Assembly: GCF_005771435.1 (NCBI RefSeq)
Contig: NZ_VANI01000014.1
Coordinates: 124,001-188,000, forward strand
DNA from: Microbulbifer harenosus
GTDB taxonomy: Bacteria; Pseudomonadota; Gammaproteobacteria; Pseudomonadales; Cellvibrionaceae
Length of the DNA stretch: 64,000 nt
Direction: 5' to 3'
Shown in pieces: positions 38,433-49,200 of the stretch (position 1 is its first letter; each line of letters begins with the position of its first letter). Under the pieces are notes generated by a model. It made no database searches. It was not told where the DNA came from and saw only the letters and a program-made list of their open reading frames with translations. Made by a program: the position numbers and the translations under genes.

Positions 38433-39793
38433 GCCCCGCGCTCCACATTGTGTTCGCCGGGGTCTATTCTCCCCGCGGTATTGCCGCTGCCCGCCTTGTC
38501 CAGGTGCAGTTGCAGGAAATGGGTGGAGCAGGAAATACAGGGGTCGTAGTTGCGGATGGCTTGCTCACACTGCGCCTGCAAATTTTTTTCCGGCAGATGC
38601 ATGAACTTCGGCAGCATCAGGCGCAGGTCATCCTCGATAGTTTTCTGATTCTGCGACGTCGGCGCGACAATTTTTGCCTCGGTAATTTTGCCCGCATCAT
38701 CTATCGAGTAGCGGTGATACAACAGTCCGCGGGGCGCCTCGGTAGCGGCAAAGCCGGTACCGGCCCGCGGTGCTGTCGGCACGCAGGCAATGTCCGGCTT
38801 GCGGTAATTGTCGATAAGCCGCAGGGCTTCATCGAACGCGTAGAGGACTTCCAGGCTGCGCACCACAATGCTCTGGAACGGGTTGGCACAGAAGGGTGCA
38901 AAGCCGACGTCATCGGCCAGCTGACGCACCAGTGGCGAGAGTCGATCAAAGTTGAGGTTGTAGCGCGCCATCGGGCCGACAAAATAGGCCCCGCGCCCAA
39001 CGAGGGTACTGTGCAGCGCACTGCTGTACTCGATGTGTTCCTCGCGGAAGTGCTGGTCGTACTCGCGCACCGGTATCGCCAGGCCGCGGGTCGAGACTAT
39101 GGAACCGCGGTTCATTGGATATTCACCGGCATCGGAGAGTGCGACAAATTCGTATTGCTCCGATTGCGCCCGCTCGAATTTCGGAAACGGCAACGACGCG
39201 GCCCAGCGCACCGTTGCCATGGCCATGTCCCGCGCGCACAGCAGTTGCTCGCGCAGCGGCTGTAATTCGTTGCGTGTCGGCACGCGGTAAAAGCCACCGA
39301 CCCGCACGTTGATCGGGTGCACCTCCCTGCCCCCCAGCAGGCTGACGATGGCATTGCCGGCCTTTTTGATGTTGAGGCCATCCTGCACCAGTGTCGGGTG
39401 GTCTTTGGCCATGGCCACCGCACCGGTGTAGCCGAGAAAGTCCGGTGCGTGCAGCATATAGATGTGGAGTGTGTGGCTCTCGATCCACTCGCCGCAATAG
39501 ATCAGGCGGCGCAGCGCCTGCAGCTCTGCTGGTAGGCTCAACCCTAGAGCATCTTCCATGGCATGCACGGCGCTCATCTGGTAGGCAATCGGGCAGATAC
39601 CGCAGATGCGCGCAGTAATATCCGGCGCTTCGAGATAGTCCCGACCGCGCATAAAGCCCTCAAAGAAGCGCGGGGGTTCGAAAATTTTCAGTTTTACGTC
39701 GTGAACACCGGCGTCGTCGTAGCGTACATACAGTGCCCCCTCGCCTTCCACCCGCGCCAGATAATCCACCTTGATGGTCTTACTCTTGGTCAC
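38429..39793 (-). CDS. [NiFe] hydrogenase large subunit (group 3b-like, alpha subunit)
   Basis: A 454-residue catalytic subunit carrying the NiFe(CN)2CO site. The four ligand cysteines are in [12 protein letters not shown] (about residue 60) and [12 protein letters not shown] near the C terminus. A 25-residue tail after that motif is the substrate of the maturation protease. The mix of subunits around it (delta small subunit, FAD/NAD gamma subunit, 4Fe-4S beta subunit) matches NAD(P)-linked group 3b sulfhydrogenases of the cytoplasm. The start is the GTG preceded at five bases by AGGAAGG; a TTG at 39826 is the alternative. It overlaps the small-subunit gene by 14 bp. Confidence 0.92.
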   Translation of the reverse strand: MTKSKTIKVDYLARVEGEGALYVRYDDAGVHDVKLKIFEPPRFFEGFMRGRDYLEAPDITARICGICPIAYQMSAVHAMEDALGLSLPAELQALRRLIYCGEWIESHTLHIYMLHAPDFLGYTGAVAMAKDHPTLVQDGLNIKKAGNAIVSLLGGREVHPINVRVGGFYRVPTRNELQPLREQLLCARDMAMATVRWAASLPFPKFERAQSEQYEFVALSDAGEYPMNRGSIVSTRGLAIPVREYDQHFREEHIEYSSALHSTLVGRGAYFVGPMARYNLNFDRLSPLVRQLADDVGFAPFCANPFQSIVVRSLEVLYAFDEALRLIDNYRKPDIACVPTAPRAGTGFAATEAPRGLLYHRYSIDDAGKITEAKIVAPTSQNQKTIEDDLRLMLPKFMHLPEKNLQAQCEQAIRNYDPCISCSTHFLQLHLDKAGSGNTAGRIDPGEHNVERGA

Positions 39794-40601
39794 GTTCACC
39801 TTCCTGCCGTCGGCTGGCTTCCGCAAACACCGGGGCGGCCGCGTTGAAGTTGCGCAGGTTTTCGATCACCTGCACCTTCTCCGCGCCCAACTCCTCCTGC
39901 CACCAGTGGCAGAGCGACGCCGTATTAGGGTTTTCTTTTGGGCCATAGCAACCGTAGCAGCCGCGAGTATAAGTGGGGCAGATAGCACCGCAGCCGGCAT
40001 GGGTAACCGGCCCCAGACACGGTGTTCCATGCGCGACCCAGACGCACACATTGCCGCGCAATTTGCACTCGATGCACACCGAGTGCGGGGGCACCTGGGG
40101 CGGGCGCCGGTGCAGAAAAGCGCTGATCACTTCCAGCAGTTGCCGTTTGTTGATGGGGCAACCCTGCAGTTCAAAATCCACAGGCACGTGGGCACTGATC
40201 GGCGTCGACGTTTTGAGTGTCTCGATGTATTCCGGGTGTGCATACACCGCGGCGATGAAGTCATCCACATCGGCGAAATTGCGCAGCGCCTGGATACCAC
40301 CGGCGGTGGCACAGGCGCCAATGGTGACCAGTGTGCGGGACTGGGCGCGAACTTCGCGAATGCGCCGCACTTCATCCGGTGTGGTTATCGAGCCCTCCAC
40401 CAGGGAAAGGTCGTAGGGGCCAGACTGCGGTGCACTGGATGCTTCCATGAAGTATGCGATTTCTACCCGGTCTGCCAGTTGTAACAGTTCGTCTTCGCAG
40501 TCGAGCAGGCTCAGCTGGCAGCCATCGCAGGAAGTAAATTTCCATACGGCCAGGCGTGGCTTTTCACCAGATGCAGCTACAGCGCGCGCAGGTTGAACCA
40601 C
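39780..40601 (-). CDS. [NiFe] hydrogenase small subunit (delta)
   Basis: A 273-residue electron-transfer subunit that holds the proximal cluster next to the NiFe site. Cysteine motifs are [15 protein letters not shown] near the N terminus, [11 protein letters not shown], the [11 protein letters not shown] stretch, and the C-terminal [29 protein letters not shown] and GCYGCYGP groups, enough for up to three 4Fe-4S clusters. GTG at 40601 is chosen because GGGAG lies eight bases upstream; a 336-residue reading would overlap the gamma gene by over 200 bp. No Tat signal is present, consistent with a cytoplasmic enzyme. Confidence 0.92.
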   Translation of the reverse strand: MVQPARAVAASGEKPRLAVWKFTSCDGCQLSLLDCEDELLQLADRVEIAYFMEASSAPQSGPYDLSLVEGSITTPDEVRRIREVRAQSRTLVTIGACATAGGIQALRNFADVDDFIAAVYAHPEYIETLKTSTPISAHVPVDFELQGCPINKRQLLEVISAFLHRRPPQVPPHSVCIECKLRGNVCVWVAHGTPCLGPVTHAGCGAICPTYTRGCYGCYGPKENPNTASLCHWWQEELGAEKVQVIENLRNFNAAAPVFAEASRRQEGERDQE

Positions 40602-41395
40602 GATCGCACACTCCCATAACAGAAGACCGGCCCGTCTTTGCACACAAAGTTGGGTCCCCACTGGCAGTGACCACACAGCCCAGTGGCACACTTCATATTG
40701 CGCTCCATCGACAGGTAGATGGCGGATTCCGGCAGCCCCTTTTTCAGCAACGTGTGAATGCAGAAACGCATCATCACTTCCGGGCCGCAAAGAAATGCGA
40801 TGGTTCCTGCGCTTGAAATTCTCGCGGCTTCCAGTGGCTCAGTGATTACGCCCACCCGCCCTTTCCAGGCGCGATCCACATGATCCGCGTGATCCACGGT
40901 CACCGTAATATCGATAGCATCCGCCCAGCGCTCGAACTCCCGATAATAGAGCAACTCCCGCGGCCGGCGCGCTCCGTAAAACAAGCGCACCCGGCGTGCG
41001 CCGTGGTGCCCATTGAGCAGCTGGTAAATCACTGGGCGCAGAGGCGCGAGGCCAAGTCCTCCCGCGATGATCAGCACCTCTTTCCCCGCGATAGTATCGA
41101 GGGGCCAGCCGCGCCCAAAAGGACCGCGCACACCGATCACGTCTCCCTTGTTCAGGCGCTCGATTGTGCGAGTAGCCAAACCCTGACAGCGAATGGTATG
41201 TACATAGGCGTCGTCATCGTCCAGCGAGCCGCTCATGGAAATCGGCACTTCGCCAGTGCCAAACGCGTACAGCATATTGAACTGGCCCGGGGAAAACGCG
41301 GCGGGCCTGTTCCCGGTCGGCGCGCACAGACGTAGGGTAAAGGTACCCTCGAACTCATCATTGCGTTCATCGATGCGGAACAGCGTCGGGATCAT
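40577..41395 (-). CDS. Hydrogenase FAD/NAD(P)-binding subunit (gamma, sulfhydrogenase HydG type)
   Basis: A 272-residue flavoprotein of the ferredoxin-NADP reductase fold that links the hydrogenase to NAD(P)H. The FAD-binding region is near residue 55 ([11 protein letters not shown]), the nucleotide-binding motif is [14 protein letters not shown] followed by [20 protein letters not shown]. The C terminus has a 2Fe-2S cysteine set ([19 protein letters not shown]). The ATG at 41395 forms a 4-bp ATGA overlap with the upstream gene and is preferred to a reading starting at 41419. Confidence 0.92.
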   Translation of the reverse strand: MIPTLFRIDERNDEFEGTFTLRLCAPTGNRPAAFSPGQFNMLYAFGTGEVPISMSGSLDDDDAYVHTIRCQGLATRTIERLNKGDVIGVRGPFGRGWPLDTIAGKEVLIIAGGLGLAPLRPVIYQLLNGHHGARRVRLFYGARRPRELLYYREFERWADAIDITVTVDHADHVDRAWKGRVGVITEPLEAARISSAGTIAFLCGPEVMMRFCIHTLLKKGLPESAIYLSMERNMKCATGLCGHCQWGPNFVCKDGPVFCYGSVRSWFNLRAL

Positions 41396-41874
41396 TGCCC
41401 GCGATCCAGTGGCGGCCACTGCAGACTGTAGACGTCCATCAGCTGCATGCGCGTGGCGCGCAACCGCTGGGTAACGATGCGCGCAAACCGCTTCATCAGC
41501 TCATAGCCCATGGCGGGATCCGCCTCGCATTTTTCCCTCAGGCACTTGCCGTCCAGGCGGATAGCGTGCACTTCATCCTCGGCGCGGGCGTCAAAGGTCC
41601 ACATATAGGGGGGAAACAGCCACGACCAACCGAAGATGTCGCCATTGTGCAGGGTCTGCAGGCAGAGCGCGCCGTAGTTCGGCACAAAGCATTCCACCGC
41701 GACCTGGCCATCCCGAATTAGAAAGAAGTGATCGGCCGGTTCATTTTCCCGTGCGATATACTCCCCCGTATTGTAGATGTGGTTTTCTCCGCATCCGGCA
41801 ATGAAATCCAAGTGTTTTTCCTGCATGCCTGCGAAGAACGGGTGTTCGTGCAGCAGCTGCGCCATGCCTTTCAT
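41392..41874 (-). CDS. Cyclic nucleotide-binding domain protein inside the hydrogenase operon
   Basis: A 160-residue Crp/Fnr-like sensory fold without a helix-turn-helix. Beta-roll features are YNTGEYIARENEPADHFFLI with DGQVAVECFVP and GDIFGWSWLFPPYMW, then a helical C terminus (YELMKRFARIVTQRL). Its start and stop each overlap the neighbouring hydrogenase genes by four bases, so it is co-translated with them. It may bind a nucleotide or another ligand and tune the enzyme, or serve as an assembly factor. Related standalone cNMP proteins are found in some group 3b operons (from memory). The MKGMAQLL start fits the overlap. Confidence 0.85.
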   Translation of the reverse strand: MKGMAQLLHEHPFFAGMQEKHLDFIAGCGENHIYNTGEYIARENEPADHFFLIRDGQVAVECFVPNYGALCLQTLHNGDIFGWSWLFPPYMWTFDARAEDEVHAIRLDGKCLREKCEADPAMGYELMKRFARIVTQRLRATRMQLMDVYSLQWPPLDRGQ

Positions 41875-42992
41875 TGGTTCTCCATTTCCCGTATACGCAA
41901 TAACTCTTCCGTAAGGTCGATCCCGACCGGACACCAGGCGATACAGCGGCCGCAGCCGACACAGCCGGATGAGTCAAATTGGTCGTGCCAGGTTGCCAGT
42001 TTATGGGTCATCCACTGGCGGTAGCGTGAACGTGTATCTGCGCGTACGGCACCGCCCGTGATGTAGCTGAAGTCTGCAGTAAAGCAGGAATCCCAACGCT
42101 CCCAACGCTCGGCGTTTTCACCCGTGAGATCCGTAGTGTCCTCCACCGTCGAACAGAAGCAGGTCGGGCACGCCATTGTGCAATTGGCACAACTCAGACA
42201 GCGATCCGCCACCAACTCCCACTCCGGACTTTCGTAATTGCGATACAGCAGATCTTTCACATCGGAGCTGTCAAAGCTTCTCGGCCCCTGCTCCATCTGT
42301 TCAGCGGCATGCTGGATGGATTTTTGTGCCAGTGCCTGCTGCCTCGCTTGCGCCGGCGTTAGAGGCAATTGCTTGAGAATATGTTCTCCTCGACCAGTAC
42401 CCGCGTCGATCAGAAAATAGTGCGCATCACCGTCCATGACTTCGGTCATGGTCAAATCGGCCGGCAAGGTTACTTCGGGCCCCGTATTCATCGAGGTACA
42501 GAAACAGGTGGCGGCAGGTGCGGTACAGTTCACCGCGATCAGCAGTAGTGGTTGGCGTCGCTTGTCATAATCGTCATTGCGGAATGGGCCCTCTAGAAAT
42601 ACCCGATCCTGAATCGCGATGGCGTGCAACTCGCAGCTGCGTACCCCCATAAACGCCAGCCGCGGTGCCATTTCTTCAATCGCAATGATCTGAACCCCGT
42701 TTGCATCTCGCTCAGCGCGCCATACCGGTCTGCGCGGAAGCTGCAGAAACTGTTTCCACGAGTGCGGGCCAGCCGCGTAGCCAAAGTAAGCGCCGTCACC
42801 GCGCTTCCTGAGTCGATACCGGCCCTTTTCCTGATCGTCGGTCCAGTCTCGGGGTAGATCGCTGACGCTATGAATGTCGTCGTAGACGATTGCCCCATCG
42901 CGCAGAGTAGGCCCGATCAGGCGGTGTCCTTCCCGTGCGATGACCTGAATGAGCACATCCAGGTCATCTGCCTGCAGCAGGAACTTTTGCAT
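41871..42992 (-). CDS. Hydrogenase 4Fe-4S subunit (beta, sulfhydrogenase HydB type)
   Basis: A 373-residue electron-transfer subunit with two C-terminal ferredoxin-type clusters (CLSCANCTMACPTCFCS at about residue 258 and CVGCGRCIAWCPVGIDL near 345) and a family N-terminal half (LAFMGVRSCELHAIAIQD). It passes electrons between the gamma flavoprotein and the hydrogenase core and, in related enzymes, sulfur compounds. It is the first gene of the leftward operon. The 132-bp gap to the divergent GNAT gene must hold the operon promoter; I see no clear FNR-type site there. Confidence 0.92.
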   Translation of the reverse strand: MQKFLLQADDLDVLIQVIAREGHRLIGPTLRDGAIVYDDIHSVSDLPRDWTDDQEKGRYRLRKRGDGAYFGYAAGPHSWKQFLQLPRRPVWRAERDANGVQIIAIEEMAPRLAFMGVRSCELHAIAIQDRVFLEGPFRNDDYDKRRQPLLLIAVNCTAPAATCFCTSMNTGPEVTLPADLTMTEVMDGDAHYFLIDAGTGRGEHILKQLPLTPAQARQQALAQKSIQHAAEQMEQGPRSFDSSDVKDLLYRNYESPEWELVADRCLSCANCTMACPTCFCSTVEDTTDLTGENAERWERWDSCFTADFSYITGGAVRADTRSRYRQWMTHKLATWHDQFDSSGCVGCGRCIAWCPVGIDLTEELLRIREMENQ

Positions 42993-43124
42993 GTCACCAC
43001 GCCCTATCCCGCCGAAGATTAAGCACGAATTGCTACGGCGGTTTCGGTGGTAGCAAACGTGCGGAACTATTATTCAGGCAGAGTGTAGGAACTGACGGTC
43101 TGACTTGAGAGGAGACAGGTGACA

Positions 43125-43673
43125 ATGTCGAATGAAAAGCATCGCGAGGCACTATCCAGAACGGTCACTGAAAAATTGCGCAATGGTCAGGTGGTGGTCA
43201 TTCGGCCGTTAGACCGGAGCGATATTGACCTGGAGCGTGAGTTCATTACCAATCTCTCACTAGAATCGCGCCATTTTCGTTTTCTCGGTGGCGTCGGTGC
43301 GCCGAGTGAAAAGCTGCTCCAGCAGCTGACAGACATCGACCATGACCAGCGGGAGGCTTTTATCGCCACCATCGACGAGGATGGCCATGAAGTGGAGATT
43401 GGGGCATCCCGCTATGTCCTGGAGTCCACCGGTAAAGCTGCCGAGTGCGCGGTGGTGATTGCCGATGCGTGGCAGATGCAAGGGCTGGGAACACTGTTGC
43501 TGAACCGCCTGATCGAGTCGGCGCGCGCGCGCGGTATTGACCACCTCTATTCCATCGACTCGGCATCCAACGCAAAACTGCGCGAAGTGGCACGCAATAT
43601 GGGCTGGGATTGCCGCACCGACCCGGAGGATCACACCCAGGTAATCTATACGCTCGATCTCACAGCCGTATAG
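43125..43673 (+). CDS. GNAT family N-acetyltransferase
   Basis: A 182-residue acetyltransferase with the GNAT core: VVIRPLDRSDIDLEREFITN at the start, HFRFLGGVGAP, and the acetyl-CoA-binding VIADAWQMQGLGTLLLNRLI, a Q/R-x-x-G-x-G/A variant. It resembles the acetyltransferases fused to, or encoded beside, universal stress and acyl-CoA enzymes, but the substrate is unknown. ATG 43125 is preferred to GTG 43119 because GAGGAG is then about ten bases away. gap follows 21 bp downstream in the same direction. Confidence 0.88.
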   Translation: MSNEKHREALSRTVTEKLRNGQVVVIRPLDRSDIDLEREFITNLSLESRHFRFLGGVGAPSEKLLQQLTDIDHDQREAFIATIDEDGHEVEIGASRYVLESTGKAAECAVVIADAWQMQGLGTLLLNRLIESARARGIDHLYSIDSASNAKLREVARNMGWDCRTDPEDHTQVIYTLDLTAV

Positions 43674-43694
43674 CCGCACGCACATCAGGATAGA

Positions 43695-44696
43695 ATGATG
43701 AGAATCGGCATTAACGGACTGGGACGAATTGGCCGGCAGGTACTGCGAATTGCCCTTGAATCACACCAGGGTGGACTGGAGGTGGTTCATGTGAACGACC
43801 TGGCCAGCGTGGATAACCTCGCCTACCTGCTGGAACTGGATACCACCTACCACACAAGGGATCTGGCGGTACACGGCGAAGACAATGTTTTGATGATTGA
43901 CGGCCTGGCTATTTCCGTCAGCGCGGAGGAGGATCCTGCCCGCCTGCCCTGGGGCGAGAAAGGTGTCGATGTCGTATTTGAATCCACTGGTATGTTCCGC
44001 ACCAGAGCGGGCGCCGCAAAACACCTTGCCGCCGGCGCCAAAAAAGTGCTGATATCCGCGCCCGGCAAGGGCATGCTCGACGGCCACTTCGTTGTTGGTA
44101 TCAATGATCACCGCTATGACCGCCACAGACACAAGATCATTTCCACCGCGAGCTGTACAACCAATTGCCTGGCACCTGTGGCAAAGGTGCTGGACGATGA
44201 GTTCGGTATCGAGCATGGAATGATCAACACCATCCATGCCTACACCTCTTCACAGAATCTGCTTGATGGACACAACAGCAAGTTCCGCCGGGGGCGCGCC
44301 GCCGCCGCCAATCTGGTACCCACAACCACCGGTGCGGCAGCAACCATCGGCCTGATTCTGCCGGCGCTTGCCGGCAAGTTGCACGGCTGCGCCGTGCGCA
44401 GTCCACTGAAGTGCGGTTCCCTGCTTGACCTCACCTGCACCCTGAAAAAAGGGACCAATGTCGATGAGGTCAACAACGTATTCCGACACTGGGCGGAAGG
44501 TCCGTTGAACGGCATCCTAGCGGTCGACGACCGGGAGTTGGTGTCGAGCGACATCGTCGGCAAACCCTACAGTGCGATTGTCACCACCAAAGATACGCTG
44601 ATGGTGGGGGACCGATTTCTCAAGGTGTTCGCCTGGTATGACAACGAGTGGGCGTTTTCGCAACGCTGCGTGGATATGATTACGCGGATGCTGTAG
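43695..44696 (+). CDS. gap: Glyceraldehyde-3-phosphate dehydrogenase (type I)
   Basis: A 333-residue NAD-dependent enzyme oxidising glyceraldehyde 3-phosphate to 1,3-bisphosphoglycerate. The NAD fold GINGLGRIGRQVLRIA opens the chain, the catalytic Cys is in STASCTTNCLAPVAKVL, HAYTSSQNLLDG follows, and PTTTGAAATIG and WYDNEWAFSQRCVDM are at their usual places. It begins ATGATG. It stands with a PfkB kinase rather than with pgk/fba, so it is probably an extra copy used in a stress or anaerobic condition (inference). Confidence 0.95.
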   Translation: MMRIGINGLGRIGRQVLRIALESHQGGLEVVHVNDLASVDNLAYLLELDTTYHTRDLAVHGEDNVLMIDGLAISVSAEEDPARLPWGEKGVDVVFESTGMFRTRAGAAKHLAAGAKKVLISAPGKGMLDGHFVVGINDHRYDRHRHKIISTASCTTNCLAPVAKVLDDEFGIEHGMINTIHAYTSSQNLLDGHNSKFRRGRAAAANLVPTTTGAAATIGLILPALAGKLHGCAVRSPLKCGSLLDLTCTLKKGTNVDEVNNVFRHWAEGPLNGILAVDDRELVSSDIVGKPYSAIVTTKDTLMVGDRFLKVFAWYDNEWAFSQRCVDMITRML

Positions 44697-44719
44697 CAAT
44701 CCGCACGTTTGCCGCGCTT

Positions 44720-45688
44720 ATGAGCATTGCAACCATTACTCTGAACCCCTGCATCGACAATACGGTGCGCGTTCCGCAGATCATTCCCGACTGCAAATTG
44801 TCGTGCACCAACGTACGTGCCTATCCCGGAGGCGGAGGTCTTAACGTCGCACGTGTCATCCACCGGTTGGGTACCGATGTGCACGCCTACTGGACCTGCG
44901 GTGGTGAGAATGGTCGGCGTCTCGCCCAGTTTCTCGATGATGAGCATGTCCCGAACACACCGGTCCCGATCAGCGAGTCTGTGCGAGAGAATCTGATTGT
45001 GCAGGAAGAATCCAGCGGAAATCTGTTCCGATTTGGCATGCCCGGCCCCCTACTCTCTGACACGGAGCGCGACCGCTGGAAACGCCAGGTTCGCGAGATC
45101 TCCCCATCCTCTGAGTTCGTCGTATTCAGCGGCAGCTTGCCGGAGGGAACACCGCCAGAGTGGTACGCCGAACTGTTGCGCGCTGTGCCCGCTGGAATAC
45201 GTGTGGTCGTCGACACAAAAATGGCCGCGCTGCGCCATGCACTCAAGGTTGGTGTCTGCCTGATCAAACCCAACGTGCGCGAAATGGAAGAGCTGGTTGG
45301 GCACGAACTACGCGATGACGCCGCCATCGAGCGTGCGATGCGCGACGTAATCGAGCGCGGCGGCGCTGAAGTTGTAATCCTGTCCCAGGGCAGAGCCGGA
45401 GTATTGCTCGCGACCGCAGACAGACTGGAACGGATAAGCGCGCCGTCGGTACGCTTGCGCAGCAAAGTCGGGGCCGGCGATGCGGTGGTTGGCGGATTGC
45501 TCGCTGCCCTGTCCCGTGGCAAGGCGCTGCCCGACGCGGCGCGATTTGGTGTGGCCGCCGGCGCGGCCGCGGTCATGACAGAGGGCACCGAACTCTGCCA
45601 CCGCAAGGACGTCGAGCGAATGTACGAAATGATGAGATCAAACAAGAAAAAGGGCCATGCTGGCCCTCATTTCCCTTCGAGCGAATGA
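44720..45688 (+). CDS. pfkB: PfkB-type phosphofructokinase (6-phosphofructokinase isozyme 2-like)
   Basis: A 322-residue ribokinase-fold sugar kinase. ITLNPCIDNTVRVP at the N terminus, the PGGGGLNVARVIHRLG motif (Pfk-2 type), GSLPEGTPPEWYAELL, and the catalytic GAGDAVVGGLLAAL motif are visible. Relatives phosphorylate fructose 6-phosphate, fructose 1-phosphate or tagatose 6-phosphate; the GGGGLNVAR motif favours Pfk-2. The ATG is 24 bp past the gap stop. The C terminus ends in a Lys-rich tail encoded over a GGGCCA/TGGCCC hairpin. It completes the GNAT-gap-pfkB unit. Confidence 0.88.
   Translation: MSIATITLNPCIDNTVRVPQIIPDCKLSCTNVRAYPGGGGLNVARVIHRLGTDVHAYWTCGGENGRRLAQFLDDEHVPNTPVPISESVRENLIVQEESSGNLFRFGMPGPLLSDTERDRWKRQVREISPSSEFVVFSGSLPEGTPPEWYAELLRAVPAGIRVVVDTKMAALRHALKVGVCLIKPNVREMEELVGHELRDDAAIERAMRDVIERGGAEVVILSQGRAGVLLATADRLERISAPSVRLRSKVGAGDAVVGGLLAALSRGKALPDAARFGVAAGAAAVMTEGTELCHRKDVERMYEMMRSNKKKGHAGPHFPSSE
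45651..45667. terminator. Weak hairpin at the 3' end of pfkB
   Basis: AGGGCCA-TGC-TGGCCCT is a perfect 7-bp stem with a three-base loop overlapping the last pfkB codons. Only a short T-rich stretch (CATTTCCC) follows. It may terminate transcripts of pfkB, or of hsp20 from the other side (AAAAAG lies on its left). Confidence 0.45.
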
Positions 45689-45721
45689 TGCAGAAAGCAG
45701 CCCAGAATCTACTGCCTGAAT

Positions 45722-46177
45722 CTACTGAATGTTAATCCGCTTTGGTTTCGAGACTTCCCGCTTGCCAATGGTCAAGGTAAGTACACCGTCCTTGCCCTTA
45801 GCGGAAATATTATCCGGGTCCGCGGTTTCAGGTAGGTTAAAACGCCGGTAGAAGGTGCCATGAGAGCACTCTGTGCGCATGTAACCTTCCTTTTTCTCTT
45901 CCTTTTCCCATTTGCGTTCGCCGCGTATTACCAGGCAGCCATTGTCGAGGGTGACCTCAATATCCTTTGGGTCCACGCCCGGAATGTCGGCTTTTACCAG
46001 GAAGTGGTCGTCTTCTTCCATCACATCCACGGATGGCCGCCACTGATGACCCGACATTTCACCCTCTTCTTCAAAGATCGAAGGCCAGCGATCCCCCATG
46101 GCCCGTGTAAGCTGATCAAAATCGTCCTGGAAACGATGCCAGATATCCGTTGGTCTTCTGCTGGATGGTAGTTTCAT
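45722..46177 (-). CDS. Small heat-shock protein (Hsp20/alpha-crystallin family)
   Basis: A 151-residue holdase chaperone. The alpha-crystallin domain (about 50-145) has RPSVDVMEEDDHFLVKADIP (RPSVDVMEEDDHFLV), GVDPKDIEVTLDNGCLVIRG, and GTFYRRFNLPETADPD, and ends with the conserved GVLTLTIGKRE. GAGG lies ten bases before the chosen ATG, two bases before an alternative ATG three codons upstream (46186), so the shorter form is preferred. It lies downstream of the cyclic glucan synthase and Usp genes in the same direction, possibly in one long transcript, and is convergent with pfkB. Confidence 0.92.
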   Translation of the reverse strand: MKLPSSRRPTDIWHRFQDDFDQLTRAMGDRWPSIFEEEGEMSGHQWRPSVDVMEEDDHFLVKADIPGVDPKDIEVTLDNGCLVIRGERKWEKEEKKEGYMRTECSHGTFYRRFNLPETADPDNISAKGKDGVLTLTIGKREVSKPKRINIQ

Positions 46178-46294
46178 TTGGTTCATTCCTCAGTTAATCG
46201 GGGGCCTGCCCCGGCAAGTTGGCTGACGAAAAAATTATAGGAAAACACATCCGGTCTCCACATACCTGGTGCGCACACGACCGCCAAATTTCCG

Positions 46295-49200
46295 TTATCC
46301 GACGCGATCTGCCTGTGCGGTATCAAACACGCACACGACCTTGTGGGTCGCACCATCGTCGATGAGCGAGATATCCCCGGCGGGTACGTTTTCTCCGTCC
46401 ACAGTCAACGCGGTGATTTCACCCAACGCCCCACCGCAATGTTGCACCTCGATGTGGTAGCGGCTGTTTCCGAAGCGCAGCGAGAGCTGGTACTGATTCC
46501 ACGATTGCGGCAGGCAGGGCTGGATTTGCAGTCGGTTTCCGTCGCAGATTTTTATACCCAATAACGCTTCCAGGGCGCCGCGATACAGCCACCCGGACGC
46601 ACCGGAATACCAGGTCCAGCCGCCGCGGCCGACGTGAGGCGCCACACCATATACGTCGCCGGCCAGTACATACGGCTCAGTGCGATAGCGCGCAACACCC
46701 GCCGCACTATCGGTGTGGGTTATCGGGTTTATCAGGCTGAACAGGTGGTGCGCACGCTCGGTGTGGCCGAGACCTGCGGCGGCCCATACCGACCAGGTGG
46801 CGGCATGTGTGTACTGGCCACCATTCTCGCGAATGCCCGGCGGATACCCCTTGATATAGCCAGGATCTTTTTTTGTTTTATCGAAGGCGGGTTTCAGCAA
46901 CAGGATCTGTCTTGCATCTTCCTGAACCAAATGCTCATAGGCCGATGCCATGGCCTCTCGCGCGCGCTCGGTCGGCGATTCCTGAGACAGTACCGACCAG
47001 GTCTGCGCGATCAGATCAATCTTGCACTCGTCGCTTTGCTTGGAACCGACCGGTGTACCGTCGTCGTAATAGGCCCGCCGGTACCAGGCGCCATCCCAAC
47101 CACTGTCTTCCACCTGCTGGCGGAAGTTCTCGCCGAGTCGCCGGTAGTAGTCAGCGAGGGCGCTATCGCCGATGTGTTCGCACAGAGGTGCCATGTCGCG
47201 GCACACCCGCAGCAGAAACCAGCCCATCCACACACTCTCACCGCGACCGGTTGTACTAATGCGGTTGAAGCCATCGTTCCAGTCACCGTTGCCAATGACC
47301 GGTAAGCCGTGTGGGCCGACCGCACTCGCTCTTTCAATGGCGCGGCAACAGTGCTCATAGAGGGAGCCGTATTCGTCGCTGGTATCGAAATCTGCATAGC
47401 GCTCGTGTTCGTCTTTCTGCAGTGGTGCGCCTTTGAGATAAGACACGGACTCGTCAAGGATCTCATAATCGCCCGTGTGGCGAATGTACTGTGCGGTAAC
47501 GAACGGCAGCCACAGCAGATCATCGGAACAGCGGGTGCGCACACCGCGCAACGGATTCTCATGCCACCAGTGAAGTACATCGCCGTCCTGAAACTGGCGC
47601 GACGCAGCGCGCAGGATATGTTCACGGGTCCATTCCGGATGCGTCCACAATAGTGCTTGCACGTCCTGCAATTGATCGCGAAAACCAAATGCCCCGCTGG
47701 ACTGATAGAAGCCACTGCGTCCCCACAGCCGGCAGGCGAGCGTCTGGTAAGGCAACCAGCGATTGACCATGAGCTCTGTGGCTTTGTCCGGAATCTCGAC
47801 CTGTACACTGCCGAGGTAGTCTTCCCAGAATTGTTCGAAGGCCATGTCTGCAGCTTCCGCCCGCTGCGGTTGTCGAAATTCCTGAGCGAGTGCAAGTGCG
47901 TGGGCGCGGTCTGTCCCCTCGCCCATCACAAAATACACCAGCTGGGTTTCTCCCGGGCCCAGATCAATGTGCACCTGGTAGGCGGCGCAGGGATCGCCAC
48001 CGCACTGCACACGCCCTGAGAGTCCGATGCGGAAGAGCGCCTGTGGCGCTTCCAGACCAACCGCGTCGCCGAGAAATTCGTGGCGGTCAGTGGTCAATCC
48101 GTGCGGAGGCAGATTGGAGGTAAGAAACGCTACCCCGGGTTTGGTATCGGGCACAAAGGCATTGCGGGCAAGAAGCGCGGCCGTTTCGGCATCGTATTCA
48201 CACACCAGATATGGCCAACTGTTCGCTCTGACCAGCCCCTGAACCCACTCCACGTAGTATGTGGCGGTGAGCCGGCGCGGCCGATCCCAGCAGTTGGTGA
48301 GCGTCAGGCGCCCAATTTTTACCGGCGCTTCACGGTCCACTGTTATCCGCCAGATCTGCACAAGGCCATGGCTGTTGTGGTGGTATTCCGTATAACCCGC
48401 ACCGTGGCGCACCTGGTAGGCACCGTCGCCGGGGCGCGGCGCCGGTGTGGGTGACCAGACCTCTGCGGACTCCTCATCCCGCAGGTACAGCACTTCTCCG
48501 CTGGGATCGCGTACCGGATCGTTGTTCCAGGTAGTCAACCGGTGCTCGCCGCTGTTGCCGGCCCAAGTGCAGCAGGAACCGCCCTCCGACACCAGGCAAC
48601 CGAAGTCCGGATTGGCAATCACATTTACCCAGGGCGCCGGTGGGCGCTGGCCTGGCTCCAGGTGCAGAATGTACTCGCGCCCGTCCGCGGAGAAACCGCC
48701 GAGCCCGTTGTCGAACTGCAGATCCTGTGGGCGCACCAGTTCTGGTGTTGCTTGCGGCCTATGATCGGCCGGACCTACGGGCACAAACGGAGGAAGCGGC
48801 TGTTTTAGCGCCTGCCAGGCGGTTTCGGCTTTTTGCAACTGTGTGCGCACCGTACCCGCGCCGGAATCGAGCACCACCCGCGCAGCCGCGAGCAGTTGAA
48901 TACGAGCTTCGCCAGACAGTTCCTGCCCTGGCACCATGACCACAACACCTGCCAGCTTGCGCAACGTGCGCCCGCGAACCTCCACAATCCGCTCCTGCAA
49001 CCGATCGCGAATCTGCTGCTCGTAACCAGCCGACTCTTCGTCGATGATCACCAGGTCAATACCCACACCGCGCCCACACCAATAGGTATGTGCCTGCAAT
49101 ATTGGCTCCGCAAAATCGAGTTCATGGGAATTGCGGATATGAATTAACAAAATCGGGTTGTCGCCGGAAATACCCCGACTCCAGAGCGCGGGCTGAATAT

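Noticed and set aside
42993-43124. FNR/Anr box (TTGAT-N4-ATCAA) controlling the hydrogenase operon
   Set aside because: I searched this gap and the ppsA/usp and phosphoketolase upstream regions by eye and found no acceptable match.
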